Source of the DNA: Plectrocnemia conspersa
Lineage: Eukaryota > Arthropoda > Insecta > Trichoptera > Polycentropodidae
Assembly: GCA_009617715.1 (NCBI GenBank)
Contig: VTFK01000172.1
Span: 620,001-684,000, forward strand
Reading direction: 5' to 3'
Length of the DNA: 64,000 nt
Position 1 is the stretch's first letter. Every line of letters starts with the position of its first letter. The notes beneath the pieces were generated by a model that was given only the letters and a program-made list of their open reading frames with translations, was not told the origin of the DNA and ran no database searches. This document shows positions 23,101 to 32,758 of the stretch, piece after piece. Made by a program: the position numbers and the translations under genes.

Positions 23101-24806
23101 GCAGCCGCCGTTCAAGCCGCGACTGGATTCGGACCGCGATCTCGCTAACTTCCCGCCGGAGTTCACGGACGAGCCCGTACACCTAACGCCGGACGATCCG
23201 TAAGTTTACATCATATAAATGTTTGATACATATTTACAAGAGTTGTGTATTTGATGTGCGCCGAGTGCAAGATAAGTGTCGCATGCGTTCCTTATACCGA
23301 TTATATATTATGTATCGTTCGAAAGTAGTATATACAATATATGTATATTGATTTTCAATCAATACTTATAAATACACGTGCTACGTAAAGAATTACAATA
23401 TATTTGAAATGCATTTTTTATATTGAAAATTGCATGTGTTGCGTTATTGAAGATTCGCATGTTGAAACGTGTGTCATAAACTCATTCAACATGAAATGAT
23501 TTCACACTAATACGTCTCTCGGCATAATGAAACTCAGCCTCTAGTCAGATTAGATTTAAAAATATGAGAAAAACAATTTTTCTGAAAATATTAGTGTTTT
23601 GAATGATCTGCTAAACTAAAATTGATCATGAGAGAAGCATTCATATCTCAAATTAATTCCTGTAACATTGAATGACTTTTATTGAATTGATAATTAAAAC
23701 CAAATCACTAGAATTCAAAAGAAAAAAACACATATGTTCAATACCTATATTGTATTCCACTGCACAATATTGATGGAAGCAGTTAATAGAGCTAACAACC
23801 TCGATCCATTTCAATTAAAAAAATATAATAATCCATCTGAAAAACTGTAGCTATTACATTCACTATCTTGTCAAATGTAAAATAAACGTGCTGCAACTGT
23901 CATTATCTTTTGAACCGAAAAATCAATTTCATCGGCTTTTTCAAGCTATTTTTAGTATGTACTTGAAAAAAATATATTATTAAAAACAAAATAATGAAGC
24001 CTGTTATACAAGTATTTACCTATCAGGGGCGGGCGATGAAATACTTTTCCTCTCGATTTCTCGGGTGTTAAGTAACGAGAGTGAATGAGAGACAAGGGCA
24101 TGCTGACCGCATGCTCTTATCTCTCACTCACTCTCGTCACTTAACAGGCGAGCGATCGAGAGGGAAATTATCTCACCGCGGTAATAACCTTTTAAAAAAA
24201 AGTATTTTCTCACCGCGCCTGCTACATGAATGTTTTAAATTAATTTTTATTTGTTAATATACTTTTTTTCAATCAATTTATAACAAAAAAAGTACTTTGA
24301 GAATAATATATAAATATAGAAGAAGAATAAATATTATCAACCCCTTGTTACTAAGAATTTATGTACGTACTATATTATATTATTAATTAGTTCAGAGGTT
24401 GAGTTTGAATGTTTTTTGTAGTTTTACCTAATACATTTTACTTTATAATAATAAATAATAAACTAATTGAATATATAAATAATGTTAAATAGTAATTGTT
24501 CCGCAATTTAAGTAGTATTTTAAATTATAAGTCTTCTTTTAAGAATGTTTTATATGCAATAATACATTTGTCAGAAAACTATTTAATGATTTTTGTTATA
24601 AATTAGCATCTTGATATTTTAAAAGCTTCTTGCTTCAGTTACTTACATTTTTATACATATTATATTTTCTATATCATTATTTACTATAAAATTAAGTATT
24701 AAACATTTTATTTTCCAGTCACGTCATCGATCAGATCGATCAATCTGAATTCGAAGGATTCGAATATGTGAACCCGCTTTTAATGTCGTTGGAAGACTGC
24801 GTGTGA
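8427..24806 (+). CDS. aPKC: Atypical protein kinase C, 5'-partial, multi-exon
   Basis: Serine/threonine kinase of the Par-6/Par-3 polarity complex at the cell cortex. Exons: 8427-8477, 16664-16749, 17289-18455, then 21707-21963 or 23084-23199, then 24719-24806. Phases agree at every junction; with the shorter tail exon the window encodes 501 residues. In order: the stretch after PB1 ([18 protein letters not shown]), a pseudosubstrate ([11 protein letters not shown]), a C1 zinc finger, and a kinase domain with GRGSYAKV loop (17649), AMKV lysine (17715), YRDLKLDN (Asp at 18000), DYG in place of DFG (18054) and T-loop STFCGTPN (Thr at 18102). The tail has the turn motif LTPDD and FEGFEY, where Glu replaces the phosphorylated hydrophobic-motif residue; DYG and this Glu are atypical-PKC hallmarks. 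No disabling change is seen. The PB1 domain and true start lie left of the window. Introns of about 8.2 kb and more are full of repeats. Confidence 0.96.
8751..8796. repeat. Short dispersed motif around TTCACTAGTGAA palindrome
   Basis: CACTAGTGAAAATACAAC followed by AAAAATACACATTCACTGTAA. Copies at about 11605-11647 and 27717-27768, and a partial one near 38512. It may be the end of an unrecognised element. Confidence 0.4.
8800..9846. mobile_element. DNA transposon copy 2, PIF/Harbinger-like? full length
   Basis: 1,047 bp. The left end TGCTTGCACTACAATCTCTG and the right end (reverse: TGATTGAACAACACTCTCTG) form an imperfect terminal repeat. TAA flanks both sides (8797-8799, 9847-9849), as in the TWA duplications of PIF/Harbinger. 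No transposase is seen, so non-autonomous. Near-identical over most of its length to 753-1722. Its right part includes CGCGAGAGAGCGAAAGGGGAAG, resembling the hAT MITE arms. Confidence 0.6.
11281..11362 (+). repeat. tRNA-like / SINE remnant
   Basis: CTCAG...CTGTGAG resembles an anticodon arm, then GGTTACGGGTTCGAGCCCCGG gives a T arm with B box GGTTCGAGCCC. The D arm and acceptor stem are not convincing, so this is not a functional tRNA call; a tRNA-derived SINE head is more likely. Confidence 0.4.
14236..14266. promoter_or_regulatory. Two perfect CRE/ATF palindromes in a CpG-rich block
   Basis: TGACGTCA occurs at 14236-14243 and again at 14259-14266, 23 bp apart, within a GC- and CpG-rich stretch (about 13980-14370) inside an aPKC intron. 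CREB/ATF-type bZIP proteins bind this octamer. Candidate enhancer or internal promoter. Confidence 0.45.
14556..15720 (+). repeat. Long dispersed repeat, copy A, with internal foldback
   Basis: Directly repeated at 26430-27530. It starts with the G-rich R2 module, then TACTACAGTACCTATCGTTAA, the GACCAATAGGAGAGCG module and a tail (GATGCGACGTCTGTCTGTA...). The part at about 15263-15488 is an inverted repeat: GAATTTTGACCAATAG and its complement, about 100 bp each, meet near GGGAACGAGTGTTCCC (about 15372). No coding frame. Confidence 0.7.
15721..16663. other. aPKC intron, nothing recognised
   Basis: AT-rich sequence up to the acceptor TTTTGTTTTAG before the exon at 16664. No repeat, exon or RNA signal seen. 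Confidence 0.5.
18456..20140. other. aPKC intron, nothing firm
   Basis: AT-rich. A moderately GC-balanced piece at about 19140-19380 has no recognisable protein in either strand. Confidence 0.45.
20141..20340 (-). repeat. AT microsatellite plus single arm of the foldback repeat
   Basis: 20141-20206 is (TA)n-rich and self-complementary. 20220-20340 repeats one arm of the 15.3-kb foldback (GAATTTTGAACAATAGGAGAG, CTTCTCAGAAGTCAAAAATCC, AGCAATAAAATCGTGTCGGCG). Similar single arms are at about 120-235 (reverse) and 34320-34445. Confidence 0.6.
20676..20993 (+). pseudogene. Possible LINE ORF2 C-terminal fragment and 3' hairpin
   Basis: A frame at 20676-20927 contains [20 protein letters not shown] followed by a basic [14 protein letters not shown] segment, which reminds me of the C-terminal end of insect non-LTR retrotransposon polyproteins. 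Downstream GACCATCGT (20949-20957) pairs with ACGATGGTC (20985-20993), a stem as seen at LINE 3' ends, then an AATAAATA-type tail. Family resemblance is from memory. Confidence 0.35.
21707..21963 (+). other. aPKC: aPKC alternative C-tail exon A (long, Asp/Asn-rich)
   Basis: Follows an AG at 21705-21706 and ends before the donor GTGAGT at 21964. It starts in phase 0 and ends after two bases of a codon, exactly like exon B at 23084. The 85 full codons begin [13 protein letters not shown] and end [17 protein letters not shown], matching both ends of exon B and the aPKC V5/turn-motif region. About 45 extra residues between them are rich in Asp, Asn and Lys. Spliced to 24719 it gives LTPDDH-HVIDQ. 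Using A and B together shifts the frame, so they must be alternatives. A is 257 nt, B 116 nt. Confidence 0.88.
23084..23199 (+). other. aPKC: aPKC alternative C-tail exon B (canonical length)
   Basis: Acceptor TTTTTGTAG ends at 23083; donor GTAAGT starts at 23200. The 38 codons run from [13 protein letters not shown] to [13 protein letters not shown] and are the form closest to conventional aPKC sequences, including the turn-motif Thr in LTPDD. Phase 0 in and two bases out, identical to exon A, so both join 16-18 kb kinase exon sequence and the 24719 exon without frame change. It lies 1.1 kb downstream of exon A, an arrangement typical of exon duplication followed by alternative use. Confidence 0.92.
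24024..24221. mobile_element. hAT-type MITE, older relative of the 5.4-kb copy
   Basis: Left end CAGGGGCGGGCGATGAAATA, right end TCTCACCGCGCCTG; inner halves share GTTAAGTAACGAGAGTGAATG and CACTCTCGTCACTTAAC as inverted arms. The 8-bp flanks (TTACCTAT, CTACATGA) agree only in part, so the target duplication has decayed. Confidence 0.65.
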
Positions 24807-27800
24807 CACCACGCCTGCCTGTTACATCCCTACAACGATCCCTTCGCCCAGGTAAGCCACAATCTTCATAAAAATAACATAACATAACAGTTACATCAGT
24901 ATCCGCATTAATAAGAATCCATCAGACGTTTCCAAACACAACTAGATGCTCCAAGTTGTATTCTTCTCTTTTAGAAATATGTTTAAAGATCTTTACTATT
25001 CTGTCCTTTAAAAACGTTTTTCCTCTTTATTGTTAATATTTCGATTATCTCGTGTGACTTCCAATTTGTAATGGTCACGTGAACGGAAAGTAGACATACA
25101 CTAAGAGGCACTAAATCCACAAAATCATCATGCCCAGAATCATTACAAATGGAGAGAATTAATACACAAGACTATTAAGAACATGAGGAAAAGAACCGGA
25201 GTTATCAATGTTGATATAGAATATCATAAGGTGACCAGATGCCCTTCTTTTCTTCATCGAACAAAAATTTCCGTGATGACCTTTAATTTTTTTAGCTCCC
25301 GTAGTAGTTTATCCTCTTTTTTGAATCACCTTTCTATTTTTAGGGTCCTCCTTTGATATTTTTTAAATCTGGTCACCTTAAATATCTTAGAGTCTAAAAT
25401 CCTGCTCTTCTTTTCAATCCTTTCACATTTTCTCTCGACAATCTGTCCAAAGAACTGGAACATGCATATGAATCAATGATTAACAATTTGTTCCTCTCAA
25501 TTGTCAAAGGTATCTGAAATATTTAAAGTGTCAGTAAGATATTCGGTAAAAATCACACAGAAGTCATATTAGAGTCATTGATTAAAATGTGCTTTTGCTC
25601 CCATTCGTCCGAGTTAAAGAGAAGTAACTTATAAGTTACTTGACACCGACTAGCAACAACACTCAATTCAATTCCGATCATAAATTTTAATTTTCGTCAT
25701 TGTGAAAATTATTAAAATTGTCAAGATAAAATAAAGGGAAAGCCTCAAAAAAATTAGTCCTTACTTTGACTTTAATCGACTCTTACGTTTTTTCCAACAG
25801 ATGTATAAATCTCTATGCTGCTAAGAATTGTAATTAAAAAAAACATGTGAAACTTTTCAAATAATAGACTTCAAAATTTCCATCGATGAGTCACCTCTTA
25901 TCTCATTTTTTTCTGGAAAAGTTTTTGCGTGGCACATTTGATCACTACAGTGAAACACGTTTAACATGTTCTTTATTTGTCATAAGTTAAATCAATAATC
26001 TCTAATAGTCCAATGCAATTAGCAATGAAAAATTAAAAATCTTATCTTGTCTATGGTGAATGGATTATCGTGAACTTGATTTAGTAAGAACTATAACCTT
26101 AAAAATTTGAAAATTATTGCTGATGATTATTTAATTATGTAAACAAGTAATTCTTCATTATTAAATCATTTTGCATATTTTTCGCAATATATTTGATTAT
26201 TAAAAGATTAAAAAAAAATTATATAAGCTTGGAAGGCACACGCAAATGGCAATGTATATGTCCTATACTGTAGAATCTGGATATTGAAATTATTCATTAA
26301 ATATTCTATTGCAATGGTTTTGTATATTTTCTGAGATTTTCGAAGGGATGTAAGGGGAATTAAATATATGTCAAAATATAATAATTTCTATAATTTAAGT
26401 ATGATTGTCGAACAGTAGGATTTTAGGGATGTTATTTCAGATTTTTCCAAGGAGGGGGGGGGGACAAAAGTTGGCTGGTTAATATTTTTTTTATTATTTC
26501 AATTTCATTAAATGACATAATGCTCCACCTGCCCCCCCCCCTCTCCTCCTCCAGATGACGTCTGTTTAGAATTCATATTGCCGGTAGATACTACAATACC
26601 TGTCATTAAACATCAGAGGTCAAAAAAGTAGATAATACCTCTCCCCTGGATTACTATCAACAATCTTAACGTGTCAGTACTATTTTCCCTGTCAGTTAAG
26701 TGTTAAGATTTTATCAGACTAGAAACAGTCAGAAAAAATATTTGTATTAGTAACTATAGCACTTATAATGCATTTTTTTTTTAGTTAATTTTAGTATAAT
26801 TATTAACTATTACAGAATATATGTGTATCAAATGGTAACTTTCGAGAAATTAAATGTACATTCTTTGTCTATGAACAGGAGACCTTAACCCACATTTAAA
26901 CACATCTAAACCGAATTTTGACCAATAGGAACGCTCATTACGGAGTGTTCCCACCGCGACAGCGCCAACAGGATTTTATTGCTTTTGAAGTGAAATTTTG
27001 CCTTCTGAGAAGTAATAATTGTTTTTTGCGCCCTCCTATTGACCAAAATTCGGTTTGAATACTTTTTAACCAATTCTCATATCAGAAGTCTGTAGTAATA
27101 TCGATAAGAATAATACTAATATTTTTTTTAAATAGTCTAATTAATATCCAAGTGTAGACAAACTATGGAGCAATATGCATGATGCGACGTCTGTCTGTAG
27201 TACTCGGCTTATTTATCCCTGAGAGTTGATTTGGTTTAGTTTCAGTAGCGTACCTAGGGTATGTGCCGCCCAGGACGATCCTTAAAATTGCCATCATATA
27301 TTTTTTTTAGGGCCATAAAATCAGCATTTTTTTAAAATAATAGATTGGTTATTATTAAGCTCTTGTTATTCGTGGATTTATATATATGTTTTATTGAATT
27401 CAGTGTTAAGAACCACACTAGACGATCCCATCGCGAATATGCCGCCCCAAGCAAGTGCCGCCTGGGGTGGCCCGCCCCCCCATAGCTACGCCACTGCTTA
27501 GTTTGTATTTTGAACTTGACAAAAGAAAGTTTTCAATAGGTTGGGTTTGGTTAATTTGTGTAGGTTAGGTTTGGGTTTGCACAGCAAATGTATGTTTCGC
27601 AACTCCCAAATTGAGTTTCATATACATTTTAGAGCAGAATATAATTTCAATAGCACTTATCAATTAAATTATATTTTCGCGATTAGAAATATATATCTAC
27701 TGGTGAAAATGTATTTGGACTTCACTAGTGACAATACAACTTTACTAAAAAATACATATTTATTGTAACATTTATAGTGTGTCTAACAAGAATATGTCCG

Positions 27801-29067
27801 ACATAACTTTTAAACTACTTATTATAAAAAAAAAACGAAAAAAATTACACATATAGCAATTATTATATACTACGGCGCTTTTATATCAATATGTCGTTCA
27901 GTCCTCTGCATTGTCGATAATTGCTTGTCATCTTTGTGGCAAAATTTCTACCAAGTTTACGGCGTACTCTCGAGGCAAAGATCGCCAAACTAAACGAATC
28001 TGTTGAAATAATTGCTGAATTGTACATATATGCTTTTCTTCCACGAAGCTCATGCTTCATTAATCCCCAAATATTTTCAATGGAACTTGAGTCTGGTGAC
28101 TTATGGCCAGTCTAACGTGATTATATGTTTATCCTCCTTCCATTGCGATCAAAGGAGACGCCGCTGTTTTGGGTCGTTGTCTTCCTGATTTTTTTCTTTT
28201 AAACATCTTTTTGGCAGATGGTATTAATGCTCTCTGGTAAATTTTTACAATATTCTTAGCATCCAGATTGTCCATGAAGAATGTCAAAGCTCCAAATCCT
28301 TGTTTCAAAAATAATGTCCCAATCGCGATTAATGTTTTCTTGTGCCCACGTCACTCTTCTTACGACGTGTTGCTCTAAGAGAAGCGGTTTCTTCATTGTG
28401 ATCTGTTCGAAGCTCATAAACACGTTTGAATACTCTCGCATGATATATCGATACCCTTATTTTTTAATTTGGCTTATCCTTGTCGCAATGATAAATGAGG
28501 ATTTATAGAAAATAGCTCGGTAATCTGTTTTTTCTCTTTCTTCGATGTCTTCCTTTTCGCACCACATTCCGGCAAATCATCGACGGTTTTAATGTGTTAA
28601 ACCTCTGTATCCACTTGTTTACGAACGCGTTTAACTTTTTGATGCATTTCGCAGCCACTTCAAGGGACATTTTCGGTCCTTTTGGATTTATGCAAAAAAA
28701 ATGTTTTTTGAATCGTTTGGCGTATACGGAACTTATTGTGAAATATGTAGAATAACAACCTATCTGTAAGGGAAGAGTTACCATCCTAACGCGTCGTAGA
28801 GGAAGAGTCCTTCTACTTGCTCATTGAATCCTTCTACCTCAATCTTTGTGTTTATCCTTTCTTTATAATATTGCCAATGATAGTTATGTATGATCTTATT
28901 TCTCGTTGCAGCCATATGGTGTCTATCACCCAGTCGGTCCACCTTGCGATTCCTCGTCAGAAGCGGATTACGACGACGTCGTCGAAGATTTGTCAAGCTT
29001 ACAGGTGGAACCTCGTCCTGCACACCGCACTCTCCTTCAACACATGTTCTGCCTGCCGCTCAACTAG
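24807..29067 (+). CDS. aPKC: Putative stop-readthrough extension of aPKC (two exon parts)
   Basis: After the conserved C-terminus EDCV the stop TGA (24804-24806) is followed by CAC. The same frame stays open for 15 codons (24807-24851, HHACLLHPYNDPFAQ) to a good donor (CAG/GTAAGC at 24852). An acceptor TCTCGTTGCAG ends at 28911, and the exon that follows continues in the same phase for 51 codons (begins PYGVYHPVGPPC, contains an acidic SSSEADYDDVVEDL segment, ends FCLPLN) to TAG at 29065. TGA followed by C is the leakiest stop context, and readthrough is common in insects. A plain reading would be a 3' UTR intron with a chance open frame; the lack of any stop over 66 codons, the matching splice phase and the protein-like composition argue otherwise. 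Canonical translation stops at 24806. Confidence 0.6.
25228..25379. mobile_element. MITE with perfect 13-bp terminal inverted repeats
   Basis: AAGGTGACCAGAT at 25228-25240 and its exact complement ATCTGGTCACCTT at 25367-25379; 152 bp in all. Flanking ATATC is shared but offset, so the target duplication and superfamily are uncertain. It lies in the intron before the readthrough exon. Confidence 0.65.
26430..27530 (+). repeat. Long dispersed repeat, copy B, interrupted by hAT MITE
   Basis: Second copy of 14556-15720 with the same module order. The left arm of the foldback is partly deleted (about 26925-27060). Interrupted by the 254-bp insertion at 27243. Confidence 0.7.
27243..27496. mobile_element. 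hAT-type MITE nested in the long repeat
   Basis: Left end CAGTAGCGTACCTAGGG, right end (reverse) CAGTGGCGTAGCTATGGGG; both arms carry GCCGCCC/GGCGGC segments. Flanks TTTAGTTT (27235-27242) and CTTAGTTT (27497-27504) match at 7 of 8. The related copy near 15666 has a single uninterrupted CTTAGTTT, showing the empty site. Confidence 0.85.
27870..28790 (-). pseudogene. Tc1-like transposase pseudogene
   Basis: Reading the minus strand from about 28680 gives MSLEVAAKCIKKLNAFVNKW, then LPECGAKRKTSKKEKKQI. After several stops and frame changes comes a Tc1-type end (LDWP, IENIWG-like text, TIQQLFQQIRLVWRSLPREY). The DDE region is degenerate (NDPKQRR in place of the usual NDPKH). Not functional. It sits in the intron between the last canonical aPKC exon and the readthrough exon. 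Confidence 0.7.
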
Positions 29068-29457
29068 AAGCTACTATATAACTATATACCTTTAAAAAAC
29101 TAATAATCTATATATATATATTACGTATTAACATTATTTTATCGTTCGTTTCGAGAGTCTAAAAATCTGTTATTCGTTTCACAAAAAAAAATTAAGCTGT
29201 TCAGATATTGAGAGAATTAGTGCACATATTTTATAAATGTAACATACGAAAAAACCTTTTCAAGGACACGCGGATAAAAAAATATTATAAAAACTCATAT
29301 TGTGCCAACCTTGGAAAGAATTTGTGAATATTAGCGATTTCTAATATATATTATATATATAGTATATTTTGATCATTAAAGTTTGAAACGAGTCGTACTT
29401 AACCTTGATTTTGCACTTGAAATGCGGTTCCTTGACGTAAATTATGCAAAATGAGCC

Positions 29458-29463
29458 AATAAA
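29458..29463 (+). terminator. Candidate aPKC poly(A) signal
   Basis: First AATAAA after the last exon, 391 bp past the TAG at 29065. Other AATAAA copies at about 31704 and 32106 could serve longer 3' UTRs. Confidence 0.45.
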
Positions 29464-32104
29464 GGCTGATGGATGTAAAAGACGTATAACTGAAAATATA
29501 TAACAGATTATTATGGAACACGACTTCTAGTTATAGAACAAATCTTTGATAGATGACTGATAAACTGAAGCATTTAACAAACTCTTGAAAATTAATTATG
29601 CTCTATGGTTCAGCAGGAATGAGTCATTTTATAAATAAATATTTAAAAATGTCTGTTCCATAAGTCTTTTATATAATAAATTGCTATTTCTTTTACGTCC
29701 TTTGGACTTTTTTAGCTCATCATTTAAAAAGTTAATCGTTAGAAGAAAAATAAACACGCAGACGAGAAATTCGTTTCTCGACTAGACTGAAGGGACTACA
29801 ATTATATGTATAGATCCTGCGGCAATAATAACTTTCTTACGTGTATCTTTACTTTAAGTATTAATTTAACCGATTTTTTTTTTATTATCATAATATTATT
29901 TAATAACGCATCCATATATACAAGGTGCTTTTTTAATTTAATTGTTTTATTAAAACGTATAGTTAATCATCGTATTGTTAGCGTATTGAAAGTATTTTAT
30001 TCGTTGACTTCGATCCGCCGATGGTGCGACGTATCAAACCTTCTTAGTCTTCTTCTTCCGATTCTGTCGAATGATTTTTGCCGAAAGTCTTCCAAAACAG
30101 CTGAACTATCAAGGTTATTTATTATCCCGGTTTGGTATGTTATAACATCGCAGTGGACAACTATTATATCGTCCGATGCAGGACGTACTTAAAAAAATCG
30201 TATTATTTTTCATAAATACACGTCTATAATCTATTAAACATATAAATATATGATTATACATATTTAAAGATAAGGTAGCTAAATCTTAAGAAGTGGTATT
30301 GAATTAATCGATTAAATAAAATGCAAAATTAGATAATTTTCATTATTTATGACTGACATGATTTTCGAATTCGTAAATAAATGTGAAATTTTTGCGTATA
30401 TGGTTACTATATGCACGCACTCACGTACACATGAACACACACACACAAACACATTTGAATATTTCTGTTACGTTGTCGTTGTTACCTTGTTGAATCTATG
30501 ATCAATGTTATATTATAAAACACGGGTATGATCGTGCGTAAACTTTTTTAAACATATGTGATATTATTTATTTATATAAATAGTCCAAGTGTTACATTCC
30601 AAATTGTTGTAATCGCTCATTCCGTGTAAATCAGTGCGTATGGTGCTAATACTGAAGTGAAATTCTGTAAATCTCAAAAAATGTGAACAAATTGTATCGT
30701 CGTATTTATAAATTGGATGTTGTTGCAATTTTTTTATATTACGTCGGATTGTCTCGCAAACTAGATCGCTTCGCAAGTCATTTAACCCTTTGTTGTCGTG
30801 CCTTTTGAGACTTTTATTTAAGTATCGACGTATTACAATTGATATTCGGAAAGAATATATTCGCCTCTAAAGCAAATATGTTATAACCTATTTAATATGT
30901 ATCCGATTTTTTTCTTTTGGCAAGAATTGCCAAAGTAGCAATAGTCGATTTATCAGATTTTGGCAAGCAAAGGGTTAAATAAATCACTACAAAAGTGATT
31001 GGGAAGACAAAAATAATCTTGGTGTGCCAAAATTTCTATTGGCTATAATATGAATAGAATAATCTGGGAAGCACAATTACCTTAATAAATAGACAATCAA
31101 GAATCTGTTTCAGTGATTCTGCGAGTCGCAATAGACAAATTGATGAGTGAAATTGAAATAGTTAAATAAACATTCAAGTTCATTTCACTTCCCAAATTGC
31201 TTTTTAATGTATTGCGAGAAATTCCGATATATGTCGTCGTTTCAAAATTGTACAAAATTGGCTATTTAATATATATAAGCTGTAAACTGCCATTTTTTGA
31301 AAACTGGTATTCGAAAAATTGTTGAAATTGTAAAGTCTGATAAAAATAGTGCAAAGAGACGAACGTTTGTCAGATCTTGGATCACTTTTGTATTAATGTT
31401 ATATTAACAGTGTGAGCTAGGATCGAAGTGTCGTAGACAATCGGATGTGTTGGCTTAGCGATCGTATTCTATATATATATAATTTATAATTATTTGTAGC
31501 CTCGATCATGATTTCTGATTCTAAATATTTTATATATATATATATATATCGTTAAGATCGGTAGCGTTGAGCATGCATTATACATTCCTTTTTTACTAAT
31601 TTAATTTTTATATCATTTTCTTAGTCGTAGTCGCAACTATATCGTTCATTTTTCTGTTGCATTTAATAATTTTACTCATTCATGTATTACATAAATTTTC
31701 ATGAATAAAGTTTTATCATGACAACCCACAAGCTTCTTATTTTTTTACTTTTATTATACAACATCATCGGATCTATCGTTTATATTGTCGAAACTCCTAT
31801 ATCCTTCTTCTTAAAAAATCACCAAATCTTCAAACTCATGCCTTATATAAAAAAATCCACACAATCACAAAATAGTTGCGCTATAACCGCATCACGGCAC
31901 CACACTTGTATGTAGTGCTTTTTTTAATGCAGTTCGACTGCGTCAAATTCTAATAACGATAATTCCAATTATTGAAATATCTAGCGGAGAACTCCGTCGA
32001 CTCGCCAAATGTGAGATTATTTGTATAAATGCCAAATGTATTGATTTATAATTATTATAATACGAAGGACGAACTATATATGATTATATAATACGGTGTC
32101 GAAC
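29464..32104. other. Space between converging aPKC and Inos
   Basis: AT-rich, may include longer aPKC 3' UTRs. Short (CA)n near 30430 and (TA)n near 31533. Contains the piggyBac-type MITE at 30786. No gene recognised. Confidence 0.5.
30786..30974. mobile_element. piggyBac-type MITE (TTAA flanks)
   Basis: CCCTTTG after TTAA (30782-30785), and CAAAGGG before TTAA (30975-30978); 189 bp, AT-rich inside, noncoding. A TTAA duplication with CCC...GGG termini is the piggyBac pattern. Confidence 0.65.
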
Positions 32105-32114
32105 GAATAAAAGG

Positions 32115-32258
32115 TTCGAATTACAATCTCCGAGTAGATTAGGCTCAGCCGGATTAGAAAGCCGCATCTTTTACTAAGATATCACCTGCAGCTCTTTATC
32201 ATATATATAATGCAATTTTTTTGAATGCGGCTAAACCTAATCTACTCGGAGATTCGAA
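32115..32258. repeat. Long hairpin between convergent genes
   Basis: AATCTCCGAGTAGATTAGG at 32125-32143 is perfectly complementary to 32236-32254. The stem extends with TTCGAA outside and GCCGCAT/ATGCGGC inside (32161 and 32225). Loop about 90 nt. An AATAAA lies just upstream at 32106. Could be a degenerate MITE or an RNA structure. Confidence 0.6.
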
Positions 32259-32404
32259 TATTTTATTTTACCGACACTACCAATCAGCACTATATAAGTG
32301 AAAAATATAAAAATAACATTTGTAGAATATTGTATAATATTAATACAATGTATTAACCATGGCTTAATGAATAAAACGATTAATATCCTGAACAAATGTC
32401 AAAC

Positions 32405-32410
32405 TTTATT
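32405..32410 (-). terminator. Candidate Inos poly(A) signal
   Basis: TTTATT on the plus strand (AATAAA on minus), about 350 bp past the Inos stop codon; the closest canonical signal found. Confidence 0.5.
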
Positions 32411-32758
32411 AACAACGATGCATGCAGAAGGTTTAATCTGTTGTCTATAAATGTGCAGCTGAAACTAGGTATACATATTATTACATTAACGTAATTGAGT
32501 AACATTATCTGACGGGGCTTAGTATCAAAATTTCTTTAATTGAATATGTCCAAAAAATACTATTGAAGAATATATTTTTTAACACTAAACCCTCTTGAAG
32601 CGACAAAAAATAATAATTCAAGTCAATATAAAAATATACATATATATATAATATAAACATCCATAAAAATAGAGGAGTAAATTTGACACTCTTATCACAT
32701 GTTATAAAATTAAATTGCACACTTAAATAAAATAAAATCTTTCATACGAAAATGGTCA

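Noticed and set aside
28913..29095. Second open frame in the last aPKC exon, reachable by skipping 24719-24851
   Set aside because: It would remove the conserved hydrophobic motif and gives a peptide without coding character; the phase-0 frame is preferred.
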